Shown piece after piece: positions 32,291 to 43,512 of a DNA stretch of 64,000 nucleotides. This stretch comes from Notospermus geniculatus. Taxonomy: Eukaryota > Nemertea > Pilidiophora > Heteronemertea > Lineidae. How positions within the stretch are numbered: the first letter of the stretch is position 1; every line of letters starts with the position of its first letter. The DNA lies in assembly GCA_002633025.1 (NCBI GenBank), contig NMRB01000521.1, positions 91,300-155,299 on the forward strand, read 5' to 3'. The notes under the pieces are model-generated. The model made no database searches. It had not been told where the DNA came from and saw nothing but the letters and a program-made list of their open reading frames with translations. The translations under genes were made by a program, and so were the position numbers.

Positions 32291-33754
32291 AAACCCAAAC
32301 TTTAACTTTTTGTTGGCATCACTCGAAACTCAGGAATTCTTGAATTCTGGCAATGCGACTGTCATGCAAATTCCATGACCGCCATCTAAAAACTCTTACT
32401 AGAGCGTTTGGTGTCTGTCGAGCAACACAACTAAGGAATGTCTTTGACAGACAACTCCTTGAAGCTGTATAACGTACCGGTACCAGAGATAACCATCAAC
32501 AAGTTTAGAACTGGCGTTAGGTCAGTAATTTCAATGTCACACGCTGGCAACTCTGCCAATAAAATTGTGTCTTGGTGTTGGTTCCTCTGAGGGTATGTCA
32601 ACGGTATCTAATTAAGCCGGCAATGAATGGCACCTAGCTGACAGGTGATCTGAATCAGGTCACTGGAGGGTTTAAGGGGTACATTTGTAGTCTAGTGGAT
32701 GGACGCTGCTGTGTTATGCACATGAGGCGGCAGCCATAGTTACACCTACCTAAAATCCCCGTGCTTTTTGAGACACTGGTTTTTTCCGAACCAGAAAAAA
32801 CACGGCGTTGATACGGCATGCGGTTACACTTCTTAAAATGCGATTGGTAATAAGTTCTGTAACCTGGCGATAGGGGCACCGCATGTGGCAACTCTCTGTA
32901 ATCAAGTGGCTACTGGAGGCGTGAAATAGCCTATACGCATGCGCGTGACTCATCGATTTGCATCGCCGTCTGTCGGGGTGCTCGGAACTACAGGCAGACA
33001 CAGGGATTTCGCAGTTACACTACATAAAATACCGGTGTCTAAAATAGACCCTTTGAGCTCAATGGGGCTAATAAGCACGGGGATTTCAGACACGGGTCTA
33101 TTTAGACACGGCGATTTGTAGGTGTAACCGCAAAATCCCCGGGTAAGCACGGGCATTGTAGTGTAACCACAGCTAATATTTAAAAGAAATAATGTAATGG
33201 TTGATCTGCAAAGACAAAAACTTTGGAGGCTGGTTTGAGCGGTGGTTAAGGCACTTCCTTTTGCCCTTTTCCAGAATAGATTAGTTTACCTTGTCCGATA
33301 TGGCTTCATAGGGGTACTATAAACAATAAAGGCACCAACATCAATGACTGATGTGAAATGATTTCTTGGTTTGCCTTCAGATATATGGTTCTAAATCATA
33401 TAAGCTGGCTCTGCCTTGGGATATCCATTAAACTTGCTCTATTTTGTTAGATCCATCCTTTGATGAGAAAGAATAATCTCTATGCCACGACCAGATATCC
33501 AACGTCCAAGTTAAAAGCTTATTATTGTACAGGGTTCCCTACTGTTTTGGATGAACTCTTTCTTTGTTGGTATTGATGAGATAATGGTTCATCAGTTGGG
33601 TTTCCAATGTGGATATTGTTCGAAAGGGGAACAAAGATATGAGATTCAGATTACATTACATCTGAGATTAGATGATATTTGAAAATCTTTCCTTAAACCT
33701 TTAGTCGTGGCCTACCAAGGAAGAAGTTACCAATTTGACTATTTCTGTCACCAG
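32291..33754. other. Intergenic, no gene seen
   Basis: 33020-33160 has mutually complementary phrases around AAATCCCCG and CACGGGG, perhaps a decayed foldback. No gene. Confidence 0.35.
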
Positions 33755-33866
33755 CCATTGGTGCCTGCCTGCCATCAGCCATCGGTGCCTGCCATCAGCC
33801 ATCAGTGCCTGCCATCAGCCATTAGTACCTGCCATCAGCCATTAGTGCCAGCCATCAGCCATCANA
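33755..33866. repeat. Minisatellite, unit about 20 bp
   Basis: About five copies of GCCATCAGCCATCAGTGCCT, with one N at 33865. Confidence 0.9.
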
Positions 33867-34349
33867 TCTCGTACTGTTTCAACACAGGTGTGACAGGAAT
33901 CGGCGTCCTAGGAATGCAAGTCCGCCAAACAATAGCCCGCTCTTGTAAGGCTATATTCGAAAGGTCATGGTCTCTCTAGCCATATATTCTAATCCCACGC
34001 TGAACAATAAGACCAGACTTTGGTTCCTGGGGGACTTCGATTTCTTTTACACCTGCTTAAACCGTTCTCGTGTAAAAGAGCTTATGTCGGGTTCCAGTAA
34101 GAAAGCTAGCTTGGCCAGCAAATTGGATGTTTGACTCGGCACAACCTATCAAAATACACTCCCACCTTGGGCCTAGTAGCCCAAGATTAATCCTTTCCAA
34201 CTGAAGTGGAGAGTCATGCGTCTTACACGAGTGTGGACTGACTTGAATATGAAGGGAATTTAGTGCAACAAAAATTCGAAAGTTTTGGGACAGTGATCCA
34301 GAGCAGCTCCCAGCATGACGGCCATCCCAGCATGGCGCCCATCTTGAAT

Positions 34350-34425
34350 AGCCCTGTACTGATAGCCGAGTGATAAGCATGCGGCAGGTTCCGGGTTCGA
34401 ATCCATAGAGAAATATATTTCCTGG
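34350..34425 (+). repeat. tRNA-like fragment
   Basis: TAGCCGAGTGATAAGCATG resembles an A box and GGGTTCGAATCC is a B box. The fold is incomplete, so it is a tRNA-derived repeat rather than a tRNA gene. Confidence 0.5.
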
Positions 34426-34594
34426 CACCTCACGCCCGTCGCATGGGGCAGTAAATGCCTGTTGCAGCGGTGTCCGCCGCAGTTTGTGGCGAGCGGTGCG
34501 GTTTTCAGAGGGTTTACGATAATCCTTCGGTGATAAGGCAATTCAACATAAATTACTTGTTTATCATCATTCAATCTTATGATATTGGGGAGGG

Positions 34595-34750
34595 AGGGCC
34601 TTTGATATTTGATATTTGATATTTTGTATGGGTGACAATGGTTGATCGGGAGGGCCTTTGATATTTGATATTTGATATTTTTTTTGGTCATGAACTCTGC
34701 AATATACTTGAAACTTGATGGGGAGGGGCTTTGATATTTGATATTTAATA
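34595..34750. repeat. Subterminal TTTGATATT repeats of the 5.8-kb transposon
   Basis: Three units of GGGAGGGCCTTTGATATTTG then ATATTTGATATT, at intervals of about 65 and 75 bp. Related sequence lies at the other end (40050-40078). Confidence 0.8.
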
Positions 34751-35463
34751 ACTTCTAGGACTTTTTCTGGCATACCAAATCCTGTTGTTGTAATTGACAA
34801 GGCTAATTATTTAGGCCTACAATTCAAATTCAACTGTATAGAAAATATGAAGCAGAGAATAAAATAAAGTGTAACATAAAATCTTTATTGTTCTTTTTTA
34901 AAATCAAAATCAATTGAAGGGATTCGCAGTAAGAAATTGCCAAAAGATATGTATCCACTCAACCAGCCAAAGCACAGGGTATCAACCCTGTTATCAAAAA
35001 TAAATCAACATATTGTGGACTGGCACTCAAGATTCATACTGGGACTCCCTTAAATTGATGTTCTAGAGATCAAACAATGAGAACGCAGAAAGGAAATTTT
35101 AAACATCAACATCTGATAGAATATGAAAGTAGAACCAACTTATTGCATGACTAACATCTACATCAAGATATGACAGTGGCAAATACTGCAACAACAAGTC
35201 CCTGAATGCATCCTGCAACTAAGACCCTGCATCAACATCAATGCTGGAGCATCTCAAGTCAAACAAATCAAAATCAACTGAATGAGTGCATGCCCAATAA
35301 GAAACTGCCAAAAGATATAGCCTTGGCACTGGGTATCAAGCCTAATCTTGTGTGGATAGGGCTCCCCTTAACCTGACCTGGAAGAAAAAATAGACACAGT
35401 ATCCACTTGACTTAGTAAATGTACCGGTACATTATATCAGGTGTTAAAGCTTTCAATGTCAAT

Positions 35464-35844
35464 TCAGTTATTTGCTGTAAATGTTGCTCTTCGCTTCTCA
35501 CCCTTTTTGCCACTGTCCTTACAATGCTGACAGTAAGGGTACAATCCAGCAATATCCAAGAGGTTATCTTCTCTTGCACAATAGATGCATATGCTATCAT
35601 AGCCTGCACTATAGTATGGTAACTCAATGAGTGACTGGCATGTCAGATTCGCACGGACATATATATCATCAAGGGGGCTGGTCGTATCATCTTCATCCTG
35701 ATTGATATCACTGAGTACCGATCCACAAGTGTAGCTGATCGACTCAAGAGCTTGCTCTAGCTTGATCCGGTCTTGTTGCTTCAACTTGTCCTTCTTTTTG
35801 TGGAGCAGGCGCCATTTGTCACATTCCTCACACATGATCAAGAG
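35464..35844 (-). CDS. Exon 5, terminal zinc-binding region
   Basis: Acceptor GAATTTCAG|CTCTTG in phase 0. Encodes LLIMCEECDKWRLLHKKKDK, SYTCGSV, YYSAGYDSICIYCARE and LYPYCQHCKDSGKKGEKR to stop 35464. Four Cys pairs suggest a treble-clef or PHD-like zinc module that may bind DNA ends. Confidence 0.75.
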   Translation of the reverse strand, partial: LLIMCEECDKWRLLHKKKDKLKQQDRIKLEQALESISYTCGSVLSDINQDEDDTTSPLDDIYVRANLTCQSLIELPYYSAGYDSICIYCAREDNLLDIAGLYPYCQHCKDSGKKGEKRRATFTANN

Positions 35845-35962
35845 CTGAAATTCAAGGGAAAGTGAAGACATATTAGATGATTTACGGTATTGCTGCATCA
35901 TGTTGGATACACGAGACAAGCACCTCCATCTCCTCGGCATCTGTGGGGATAAATATACTCAC

Positions 35963-36092
35963 TCCAACATTCAGAGCTGTTTGCTTGTTCGGATTGAAGG
36001 GCATTCCATGTCCTGTCTTCTCCTTCTGTATCAGCGATGGGCGGTGTTTCTCCGTTGTCTCAGTGCCATACAATCTATCGAATGGGACATAC
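35963..36092 (-). CDS. Exon 4 of the transposase-like gene
   Basis: Acceptor TTGCAG|GTATGTC, donor TTGGA|GTGAGT. Encodes VPFDRLYGTETTEKHRPSL and GHGMPFNPNKQTALNVG. The motif FDRLYGTETTEKHRPSL follows the LPDP block as in related repeats. Confidence 0.75.
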
Positions 36093-36291
36093 CTGCAAGG
36101 GCAAAATGCATAAACATTGTCATTTTTCTACACCCAGTGTCTAGCATGCTTTTGCTGGGTGGAAAAACAAAGAAGGTCTGGATTTATCTCTCTCATCAAT
36201 GCAGGTATGTTTGCATATAGCATGAGGAATCCTATTTGAGTAGGCCTACATCATTTGTCAAAGGACACTTTGGAAAGATCACCTACCGTAC

Positions 36292-36418
36292 CTTTCTCCT
36301 GATGGCACAGGGTCTGGTAGAAACTTCAGGTCGTCAAATACATCCTTTGGTAGCCTTGGTGGACCATGGAACCTGCATTCTGGATCGTCACATTTTTTTG
36401 ACGCAAAACATGTAGTGC
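36292..36418 (-). CDS. Exon 3 (CxxC and PPRLP motif), frameshifted
   Basis: Acceptor TTTCAG|GCACTAC. Phase from exon 2 gives HYMFCVKK, then a 7-A run shifts the frame. With six A the reading would be KKCDDPECRFHGPPRLPKDV and on to LPDPVPSGE. The donor AAAG|GTACGG and exon 4 phase agree with the six-A version. Confidence 0.7.
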
Positions 36419-36719
36419 CTGAAATTGAAGATGAAAGTACCGGTAAATGATTTTCCTGATGTGATACTTTCCTGAAATCTGTCCGTCTACCGGTACATCC
36501 AATACATGCATGCACTAAGAACCATCACCATCAGCCATGATATCTTGTACCGTAACCAAACTGATGACAATTATTTGAAAGGAATCAAATCATTTCATTG
36601 GATAAACACACTTACATGTACATGGGCAAAACCTACTTTCCAGTGAAATGATTTAATTCCTGTCAATCATTCACATTCCTGGAAGTCAATCTAATGACAG
36701 GTGTGACCTACGTACAAAC

Positions 36720-36964
36720 CTTATTTTGCAGTGAGATGAAAGAAATCGTTGGAGTTCCTCCTTCTTCTTGATATCAGATTGCTTTAGAAGGCCCCTCTCT
36801 AGAGTTGCGTCAGTGGCAGCCATCTCCTCCCACATTGTTTCGAGATCCCCATCTGAAGCTGGCTCAAAGGTTTTGAAGTGGACGTCTTTCAAACTGAGGC
36901 GTGAGAACAATGATCCCAGGAGGTCTTTCGATGGTTGAACTGATGCGAGCACTTCATCTTTCAC
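36720..36964 (-). CDS. Exon 2 of the transposase-like gene
   Basis: Acceptor TTCTAG|GTGAAAG, donor AATAAG|GTTTGT. Reads VKDEVLASVQPSKDLLGSLF and on to HCKI. Mostly helical and charged. Confidence 0.7.
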
Positions 36965-37136
36965 CTAGAAGTAGAATGAAATATGTTGAAATAGGTATAG
37001 AGCTTATCATCATAAAGCAAGCGTTGCTTGTGATATGATAACTCTACACCAATAGAAAGAAACATTCGAACATCTTTAAATCGTTAAATATTTTATTTCT
37101 TTATCCCCAAATCCTCATTCTTATATGTGTGCTTAC

Positions 37137-39506
37137 CTGAGGATTGTCTTCAGCCAATTAGCGAACTTGCTTCAGGTTGTTGGCTTTCTTCAGCAGATCT
37201 TCAACAGCTGTCTCTGTCCTCATTATCCCAACACCTTGTAGGGCAATGTTGAGTATACTCATTATCCTTTCCGCCGGGTCTTTCCACGAGTTGTAGGGCG
37301 GTGTTCTTACGGCGACTACTAGGTCCTTATCTTGTTGCAGAAAGAGGCATATGAGTGATGCCTGGACACTGAACAGGTTAACCCTGTGATCTACACCTCC
37401 ATCCGAGTAGATGAACATAATCGGTCTGTGCTCAAGCTCATCATCCAAGACGTTGCTCAATTCTGTCACATGTCTCAAGTTACTGGATGGCTCGAAACAA
37501 TGTTCCTTAACACCAACATAGACCTGGCCTTCATACCATGAGCCATCAACATTTTCAGGAATGTCCACCCTCAGTGTAACACTTGGAATCAATGTTAACT
37601 TCGTAAAGTCATGGTCTGTGACTTCAAATCGCTGGTCCATAGACACTAACACTTTCTTCCCCCTCTCAACACTTGCAACTGATACACCTGGTTCACCAAC
37701 TTTCAGTGAATGTTTGTCATCCATGCATATCATCGTTGCGTATTCCCGGTACTTGACAGCCATCTCTTTCTCATATCTGAACAAGGCAGATGCGTAGTGG
37801 ACATCAACATGAGAATTCCTAAACTGCCTTGCTTGAATCATATACTTGATTCGCAGTCTACCTTGATAGTATTTAGCAGTTGCAGCAGTTGTGCGTTTCG
37901 GCCAAAACTGAATGCGAAGCCACTGTTGTGATGGAATAGGCGTTCCCTCTGGGCAGCGGTTTTTCACCTGTTCATGGAGATCTCGAACACTCAGGGCAGT
38001 GGCTAAGTGGGTAACCACTTCTGAGTTGTCAACAAGATCATGGCGTCTATCATCCACAGCAGTTTCAACGGAAGCTTGAATGTATTCCTTGCATTGCTGC
38101 AAGAACACATCATATCGTTCCGGTGCACCGCTATTGTTGACCCGCATATCAACAACAAGATATGTGTCCTGTGTGTCCAGCAAGACTGCTACCCTTGCAT
38201 CCACCTCTTCCTCATCTGATGTTCTAGCAGCAGAACAATCACCAGTTAGGCGTCTGTATGCTTCACGGAGGAATGCAGATTTTGTGTTCGTCAAAGTCCC
38301 GAACATATTTACAAATTCTGCTCGCATTGTTCGGGAATGGTACACTGGGATCTTTGGCATCAGCTCATCTTTCACCTTCGTGTTCCTCGACAACAAAGCT
38401 TTCTCATCAGCATCAACATGCACCTTCCATAGGAAGTCCATGTTCTGTCTACCCCTACTAAAAGTAAGTCGGGTAGCCTTCATTGGGAGACAGTCTTTCA
38501 ATCCTTTCAAATAATTATATTTCTTCCATGGTTCAACTGGGGCAAAGTCATTGATGTAGATGGAGGTGTACTCACCAACCTTTTTCAATGCTTCAACCAA
38601 ACTCTGATGCTTGTCCTCATCAATTCTCTTCACAACACGTGAAGGGTAAATGACTTCCCATGCAGTACAATCACTTTCAACAGTTTGTTTTGCATGGTGT
38701 GTTTTCATGAAGTCATTTGCTTTAGCGAGATAGGAAGAATGCTTCTTCAGATTATCTGCAAGTTTTAATATTGAGTCATGGATTTTCGCCCAGGCCTTTC
38801 TTTGCATGTATGCTTGGGATCCAAGTGCAAATAATGCATTGGCATCTGCTGACAGTTGACATTCTTCGAGGGAAATCCGCCGTTTCTTTCTCTCTTCTGG
38901 TTTGTTATATCCAGAGAACTTCTTAAGAATTTCAGGCACTCCATGACCTCTCTGATCTAGAACAGAATGGTTGCCATCAATGTTCCACAATACCGAACTA
39001 AGCGTGTTGATGAACTGGATTCCTAAGTGCTCAGCTTGTTCTATTGACCACCCAACAGATGATTCTTGCAGGAAGTCTATCAGATCATTTTTCAACACGA
39101 ACTTGTTGTTTGCAGGCTTTTCCCACTTTTTTGGGAGATTACAGCTGGCCTTGGCAGACGCAGACATCATTTTTGCAAATGCACATGGGGATGGGGCACA
39201 TGGAATGTCATCATGATGATCATCAGCTTTCTCCACACTGAACAGCACAAATTTACCAAAATTACACACAACCTCATTGACATTAAGGGCACAACTCATC
39301 CGCATCAGTTTCTGTTGAGAACTACCAACTGATGCTTGAACACGTGCTGTGTTGAATGCCCTATCAAGTGCCACACCACTATCGAACTCGCCATTTGCAA
39401 ACGCATTATAGAGTTCCGTTAACGATAAAGTCTCTCCCACATCAACACCGTACCAATCCTTTAGGCACTTTGGCCCTGATGAAATTTTGACGACAAGCAA
39501 CACCAT
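37137..39506 (-). CDS. Exon 1 of the transposase-like gene
   Basis: About 780 codons: N-terminal region, a coiled middle, WLRIQFWPKR...GRLRIKYMIQARQFR (about 529-563), then the D-D-E-like core. It ends CCTCAG|GTAAGC. The in-frame TAA near its end (37158) is followed by seven more codons that splice in phase 0 to exon 2, so the stop is probably not original. Confidence 0.75.
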
Positions 39507-40222
39507 GTTCACGATGTTGATCAAAATTCATAATAATAATTCTCTGTTTGACACTGACATGACTGACAGCCAGCATAGCATGCATGGCCAGCCATACAGA
39601 GTCTCGCCTGCTGCAAGCGTTCTCATCATACACAGTACAGGCCTACACACTGCAGTGCACTGGCAAACATTCATGCACTCACTACTGCCTTGAGCGAGAC
39701 TGGAAGACACGGGAAGCGACCAGGTGAATAGTCCCGTCTATAAATCTCGATTCCAGGCTATTTATCATTCATACATCAACAATGCCAATGCTACGGTAAG
39801 TCCAATCACACTTGCCACAGTTATGAGGTTGAGAGTACTCAGGTTCGAAAATTTCATACACTGGCCAGGAATAGGATCGTCCGTCGGTGGTGCAGTCACG
39901 TGGAGGTGGATATCAATCCCGGGATATCAATTATCAAAAGCGCATCAGGTCGGTGAAAATCAGGTCGGGAGGTTGTTTGGTATTTGATAAACAATAACAA
40001 AAATCAAATGTGAAGCAGAGGGCAAGAATTTGGAGCGGATGGTACCTTGATATTTGATATATCAAATATCAAAAAAATCGGCACGGGAGCTAAATGTTGG
40101 GACGGGCGGTGATGATAAACAAGTAATTTATGTTGAATGGCCTAAAACACTACGTGGGGTGTAAATTATCCCAATGTCTGTGAAAACCGCTCCGCTCGCC
40201 GCAAACCGTGGCGGAAACCACG

Positions 40223-40861
40223 GCCACGTAGGCCTACATGTACCTTGTGCCTTTGCAAGGGCAAGTAAAAGGCCAATCCAAGAAAGGAATATGGGTAACC
40301 TGAGATGGCCACTTCGAAACTTACCAGGGTCAATAATGCTTTGGCTTCGGCTCTGATGGAAAAATACAAATACATGGCGGCCATCTTGTTATCTTCTTCT
40401 CTTTGTATTGTGACCAGCACGAAAAACGTAATTTCCGCCTGCCTAATGACTTCCCAACACAGTCTGTGTGAGAGTTAAAATTGCTCTGCATTTTCTACAT
40501 GCTGAACCCTATATTGAATTCGTTGAAAAAAAATTTCCTACATGTGTAGGCGATTTTCTGACGTTGAAATCTGGCCGCAATATCGCCAGACTTTAAAGGG
40601 GCTGTCTCGCCTCCAGAACGCCAAGTCCAATACAGGTGTATGACTTTTAGTTCATGGAGTGTGTAATACTCTATTTTGCTTGTTTCCCCTTCATCAAGTT
40701 TATCAAAAGTTGTATGTGTAAATAATATGCCCTGTAACGAGATATTTATTTATAGATTTTTATAGAACATCCAGTTTTTTGAGAGACATTTTAAATTACA
40801 TTTCTTAAAGCCCCGCGTTAGGTTTTGTATCTCGCGACGGCCGACGTAACATTTAACCTTA
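40223..40861. other. Intergenic, no gene seen
   Basis: No motif-bearing ORF and no strong repeat before the MITE at 40862. Confidence 0.4.
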
Positions 40862-41012
40862 AAGGGCACCGCACACGAGCGACAATTTTGACCGATTTGT
40901 CGGCCGACTTGGCTTCCGACCGCCAAAGCGACAAGATTTGGCGCTTCTGATTGGCTGATGTCTAGTCGCGCAACCAGTCGCCCAGATTTTGTCGCTCGTG
41001 TGCGGTGCCCTT
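40862..41012. mobile_element. 151-bp TA-flanked MITE
   Basis: Ends AAGGGCACCGCACACGAGCG and its complement are inverted over about 24 bp. TA is at 40860-40861 and 41013-41014. Internal GTCGGCCGAC and GTCGC phrases are also self-complementary. Confidence 0.85.
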
Positions 41013-41411
41013 TATGCAACGTGGTATATGCACACTCGACAAGACTGTTCAAATCTATCTATCTGAATGTCATTGATCTAAGTTACCAAATAAGTACATT
41101 ATTGTGTGTGTTCTTACACAAAGAAGAATGAGTTGAAGCATGTGTACCTTACTTGATGAAGGGTTAGTCACGCTATGACACCACGTTGAACTTCTCAAGT
41201 GATGAAGCTATGGCGGTCATTTTTGTGTCGACATAGTATCAGTCCAGCCTTGGTGTTATCAGTGGCTATATACAAGTTGCACAGGGGACCAGTCTTATCA
41301 AGGTGGGGAGGGAGAAAGAGTCGCCTAATGCATACAGTCGGGCTGAAAGGCGAGAGATCCTCTTTAACACTTCTTTATCTGCGATATCACGTGGAGGAAC
41401 TTGAACGCAAC

Positions 41412-42473
41412 TTAACTCCTATACCGAACTGCCCTATAAAAACTAACACTATTGATGATTATTTCTCTTTTATATTTTTTTATACGCCAATGGAAAATTT
41501 CCATTTCACCGTCAATAAAAAAGGCGTCCGAATTTGACGTCCGTGGTGCAAAATTCGGCACCGTCTTGCATGGTGGCGTCATGATTATGGTCGACTTTCT
41601 CACGGGTGCCCTATGTGTACTCAATGTGGTTTGGCTAAAGCAGTTTATTTCAAAGAAGGTTAGCATGGTTAGATGTACAACATTGGGTCGACCGAGCAAA
41701 TACGTACCAAATCTACTATTATGAGCCAGTTGGTCACGATGCCGTATTTTCTTCTCTAACGCGAAGAGGTGACGCTGACGTGACGTAAATCCAGTACTTA
41801 AATTTCGAAAAATAACAAACTCAAACATGTCCAAGGCTAAACCAGCAAGTAAGGTAGCGTCATCCCCGAAATCGAAGCCCCCAAATATCATCTTCGGTAC
41901 GCGTAATTTCAATTTAACTTCACGGGATGGTGTGTAAACAAGCTCCTTACTTTCGTTTCTGATGACGACGAAATAAACAGTCAGATAAACACAATACGAT
42001 ATCACGGAAAAGAGAGCCAGTTTGTCAAGGTCAACAGTCACGAAACGCCACGTTTCATCATGGAGGTGTGGCTGACGTAGGCATCTGGCTGTCTTGGCGA
42101 GACTCAAATACCCAACTCTCTTTCCAGCAGCAAGGTTATATACATTTGCTTTGGTACTTATACAAGTCGGTTTTCCCGCGTTTCGAATTTTTATGCGAAA
42201 TACAATAAAGTGTTTTTTAGCAAGAAGGCGCGAGGTGTACCATGTCCCCCGAAACTCGTAGTACGTTGAATTGTAAAGAATGTGATAAGTTGAAGTATTG
42301 TAATCAGCATGATAAACAAGATTTCTAACCCAAGGCACTGGTTTCTCGACATAACCCACCACCAACCAAGGCCAAATTGGATGGAATTCAGCGCCAAGAG
42401 ACTTCACTTTTATCTTATTTGAAGTTTGCACTGGCGGAATGATTGACAGTCTTCTCCCCAAACGAAATAACAT
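41412..42473 (-). CDS. Orphan intronless protein, family member 3 (353 aa)
   Basis: Function unknown. Single frame from ATG 42473 to a stop at 41412. Compared with members 1 and 2 it keeps the start (MLFRLGRRLSIIPPV), the VYNLAAGKRVGYLSL block (residues about 111-125, against YDVKRGKFEG and FNTTSGKFEG) and the terminal FFIDGEMEIFHW (318-329, against FHPKDGALFHF). The spacing between the two blocks is about 200 residues against about 180 in the others. It is the most diverged copy. Segments such as LALFSVISYCVYLTVYFVVI are hydrophobic enough to be membrane-like but also fit beta strands. All three copies lack introns and lie within 36 kb. Confidence 0.65.
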   Translation of the reverse strand: MLFRLGRRLSIIPPVQTSNKIKVKSLGAEFHPIWPWLVVGYVEKPVPWVRNLVYHADYNTSTYHILYNSTYYEFRGTWYTSRLLAKKHFIVFRIKIRNAGKPTCISTKANVYNLAAGKRVGYLSLAKTARCLRQPHLHDETWRFVTVDLDKLALFSVISYCVYLTVYFVVIRNESKELVYTPSREVKLKLRVPKMIFGGFDFGDDATLLAGLALDMFEFVIFRNLSTGFTSRQRHLFALEKKIRHRDQLAHNSRFGTYLLGRPNVVHLTMLTFFEINCFSQTTLSTHRAPVRKSTIIMTPPCKTVPNFAPRTSNSDAFFIDGEMEIFHWRIKKYKREIIINSVSFYRAVRYRS

Positions 42474-42592
42474 TGTGTTTAGCTAGATTAATGAAACGGT
42501 TCAGAGGCCATATGCATGTGTACCCAGCAGTCTTGAACGTTAGTTGGGTTGTTGATATTTTTGGTGACTAGGAGGGGAATGTGGATGGTAGT

Positions 42593-42650
42593 CAGCTGCC
42601 CCTGCATTCAGAGAGACTAGTGAATAGTCTCTCTGAATGCAGGACAGCTG
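42593..42650. repeat. Near-perfect hairpin
   Basis: CAGCTG...CTGCATTCAGAGAGACTA pairs with TAGTCTCTCTGAATGCAG...CAGCTG around a 5-base loop. The 18-bp inner stem is perfect. Confidence 0.85.
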
Positions 42651-42784
42651 ACAGGGATCTGTGGTTATAAGTATTTACTATAGCAAGTAGGGTTATGCAG
42701 TTTTGTAGGAAAATGGAAGGGCTCGGGGCAGTATTCCTCCTGAGTCTTAAAAATGTTCAGCAAAAAAAATGTAACAGAGAACCA

Positions 42785-42872
42785 GACGCATGAAAAAATA
42801 GCCCCTCGCAAGGCTCGAACCCGGCGCCCCTGATTCATAGCCGCACGCTCTATACCGATGCGCCATCGGGCC
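42785..42872 (-). repeat. tRNA-like sequence
   Basis: On the minus strand, GGCGCATCGGTATAGAGCG resembles a D arm and GCCGGGTTCGAGCC a T arm with B box. The acceptor and anticodon stems do not pair properly, so I call it a tRNA-derived repeat, not a tRNA gene. Confidence 0.5.
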
Positions 42873-42940
42873 ATATGCTGTTGGCTGCTGAATAAATGTT
42901 GTATAATATATTCCAGCTACTCAACATATCTATGATAATT

Positions 42941-42971
42941 ATGGTCACCACACTCACAGTGTGGTGACCAT
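42941..42971. repeat. Short perfect palindrome
   Basis: ATGGTCACCACACT, a 3-base spacer, then its exact complement. The arm contains AGTGTGGTGAC, shared with the ends of the MITE at 61066-61305. Confidence 0.9.
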
Positions 42972-43114
42972 ATTGTGATCACTCAGCTTTCTTTCTTGTT
43001 CTGGATTTTTCTTCCTGGGCAATTATGACACTAATGCTTCGGCCTCGGCCCTTTCCTACTTCTCTTGTAAATATTCTTATGAAAATAAATACAATACAAC
43101 CATGACACGAATCC

Positions 43115-43457
43115 GGCCATATAGATTTTAAGGAATCTGGAAAACAAGGATCCCCAAGGAACCCTAAGGAATTAACTCCTAATATCGCAAATGATATGAG
43201 AAAACGACATTATTATGGATGTATATTAGACTGTATAAACAATCCACAAAGAAAACGTCGATAGGGGGCCTTGGCCTATTTTTTACACGTAATGCAAAAA
43301 AAAATATTTAGGGACTTTTTCTTGGCGGATTGTTTGTACAGTGTAATATACATCCATAATAATGCCGTTTTCTCATATCATTTGCGATATTTGGAGTTAA
43401 TTCCTTTGGGTTCCTTGGGGATCCTTGTTTTCCAGATTCCTTAAAATCTATATGGCC
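43115..43457. mobile_element. 343-bp inverted-repeat element
   Basis: Arms of about 115-120 bp: GGCCATATAGATTTTAAGGA onward and its complement ending TATGGCC. They include CAAGGATCCCCAAGGAACCC and TTATTATGGATGTATATTA. Only the central part is unpaired. Confidence 0.85.
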
Positions 43458-43512
43458 CACGAATCCTGCCAAACGGTTCAATGAACAAAGAATTCATCGC
43501 CACAGTTCCATA

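Larger units (their letters stand above)
35464..39506 (-). pseudogene. Transposase-like gene, five exons, one stop and one frameshift
   Basis: Likely the transposase of the surrounding element. Exons by consensus splice sites and matching phase are 39506-37137, 36964-36720, 36418-36292, 36092-35963 and 35844-35464. Exon 1 ends with an RNase-H-type core: MDDKHSLKVGEPG (residues about 595-607), IYSDGGVDHR (about 699-708) and NSWKDPAERIMSILN (about 739-753). This suggests an Asp-Asp-Glu triad. The C-terminus is a set of Cys pairs (KKC..C, CEEC, CIYC, YCQHC). Two lesions stand out: TAA at 37158-37160, 21 bases before the exon 1 donor, and a run of seven A in exon 3 where six would keep frame. The rest is intact, so these may be recent mutations or assembly errors. 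The start ATG 39506 is the first in-frame Met; upstream exons are possible. Confidence 0.75.
34466..40222 (-). mobile_element. 5.8-kb DNA transposon with five-exon transposase-like gene
   Basis: The two flanks of the gene at 35464-39506 are inverted copies of each other. Left: GTCCGCCGCAGTTTGTGGCG, AGCGGTGCGGTTTTCAGA and CAATTCAACATAAATTACTT then GTTTATCATC (34466-34570). Right: the complement, with the same blocks in order (40105-40222). Inside each end are TTTGATATTTGATATT repeats (34595-34750, 40035-40080). Each end starts in a short palindrome (GCGG...CCGC and GTGG...CCAC). I could not see a target duplication, so the exact ends may be off by a few bases. Confidence 0.75.

Noticed and set aside
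37561-39332. Several plus-strand ORFs across 37-39 kb
   Set aside because: Antisense shadows of the 780-codon transposase exon.
42785-42872. Functional tRNA gene on minus
   Set aside because: Acceptor and anticodon stems fail to pair.
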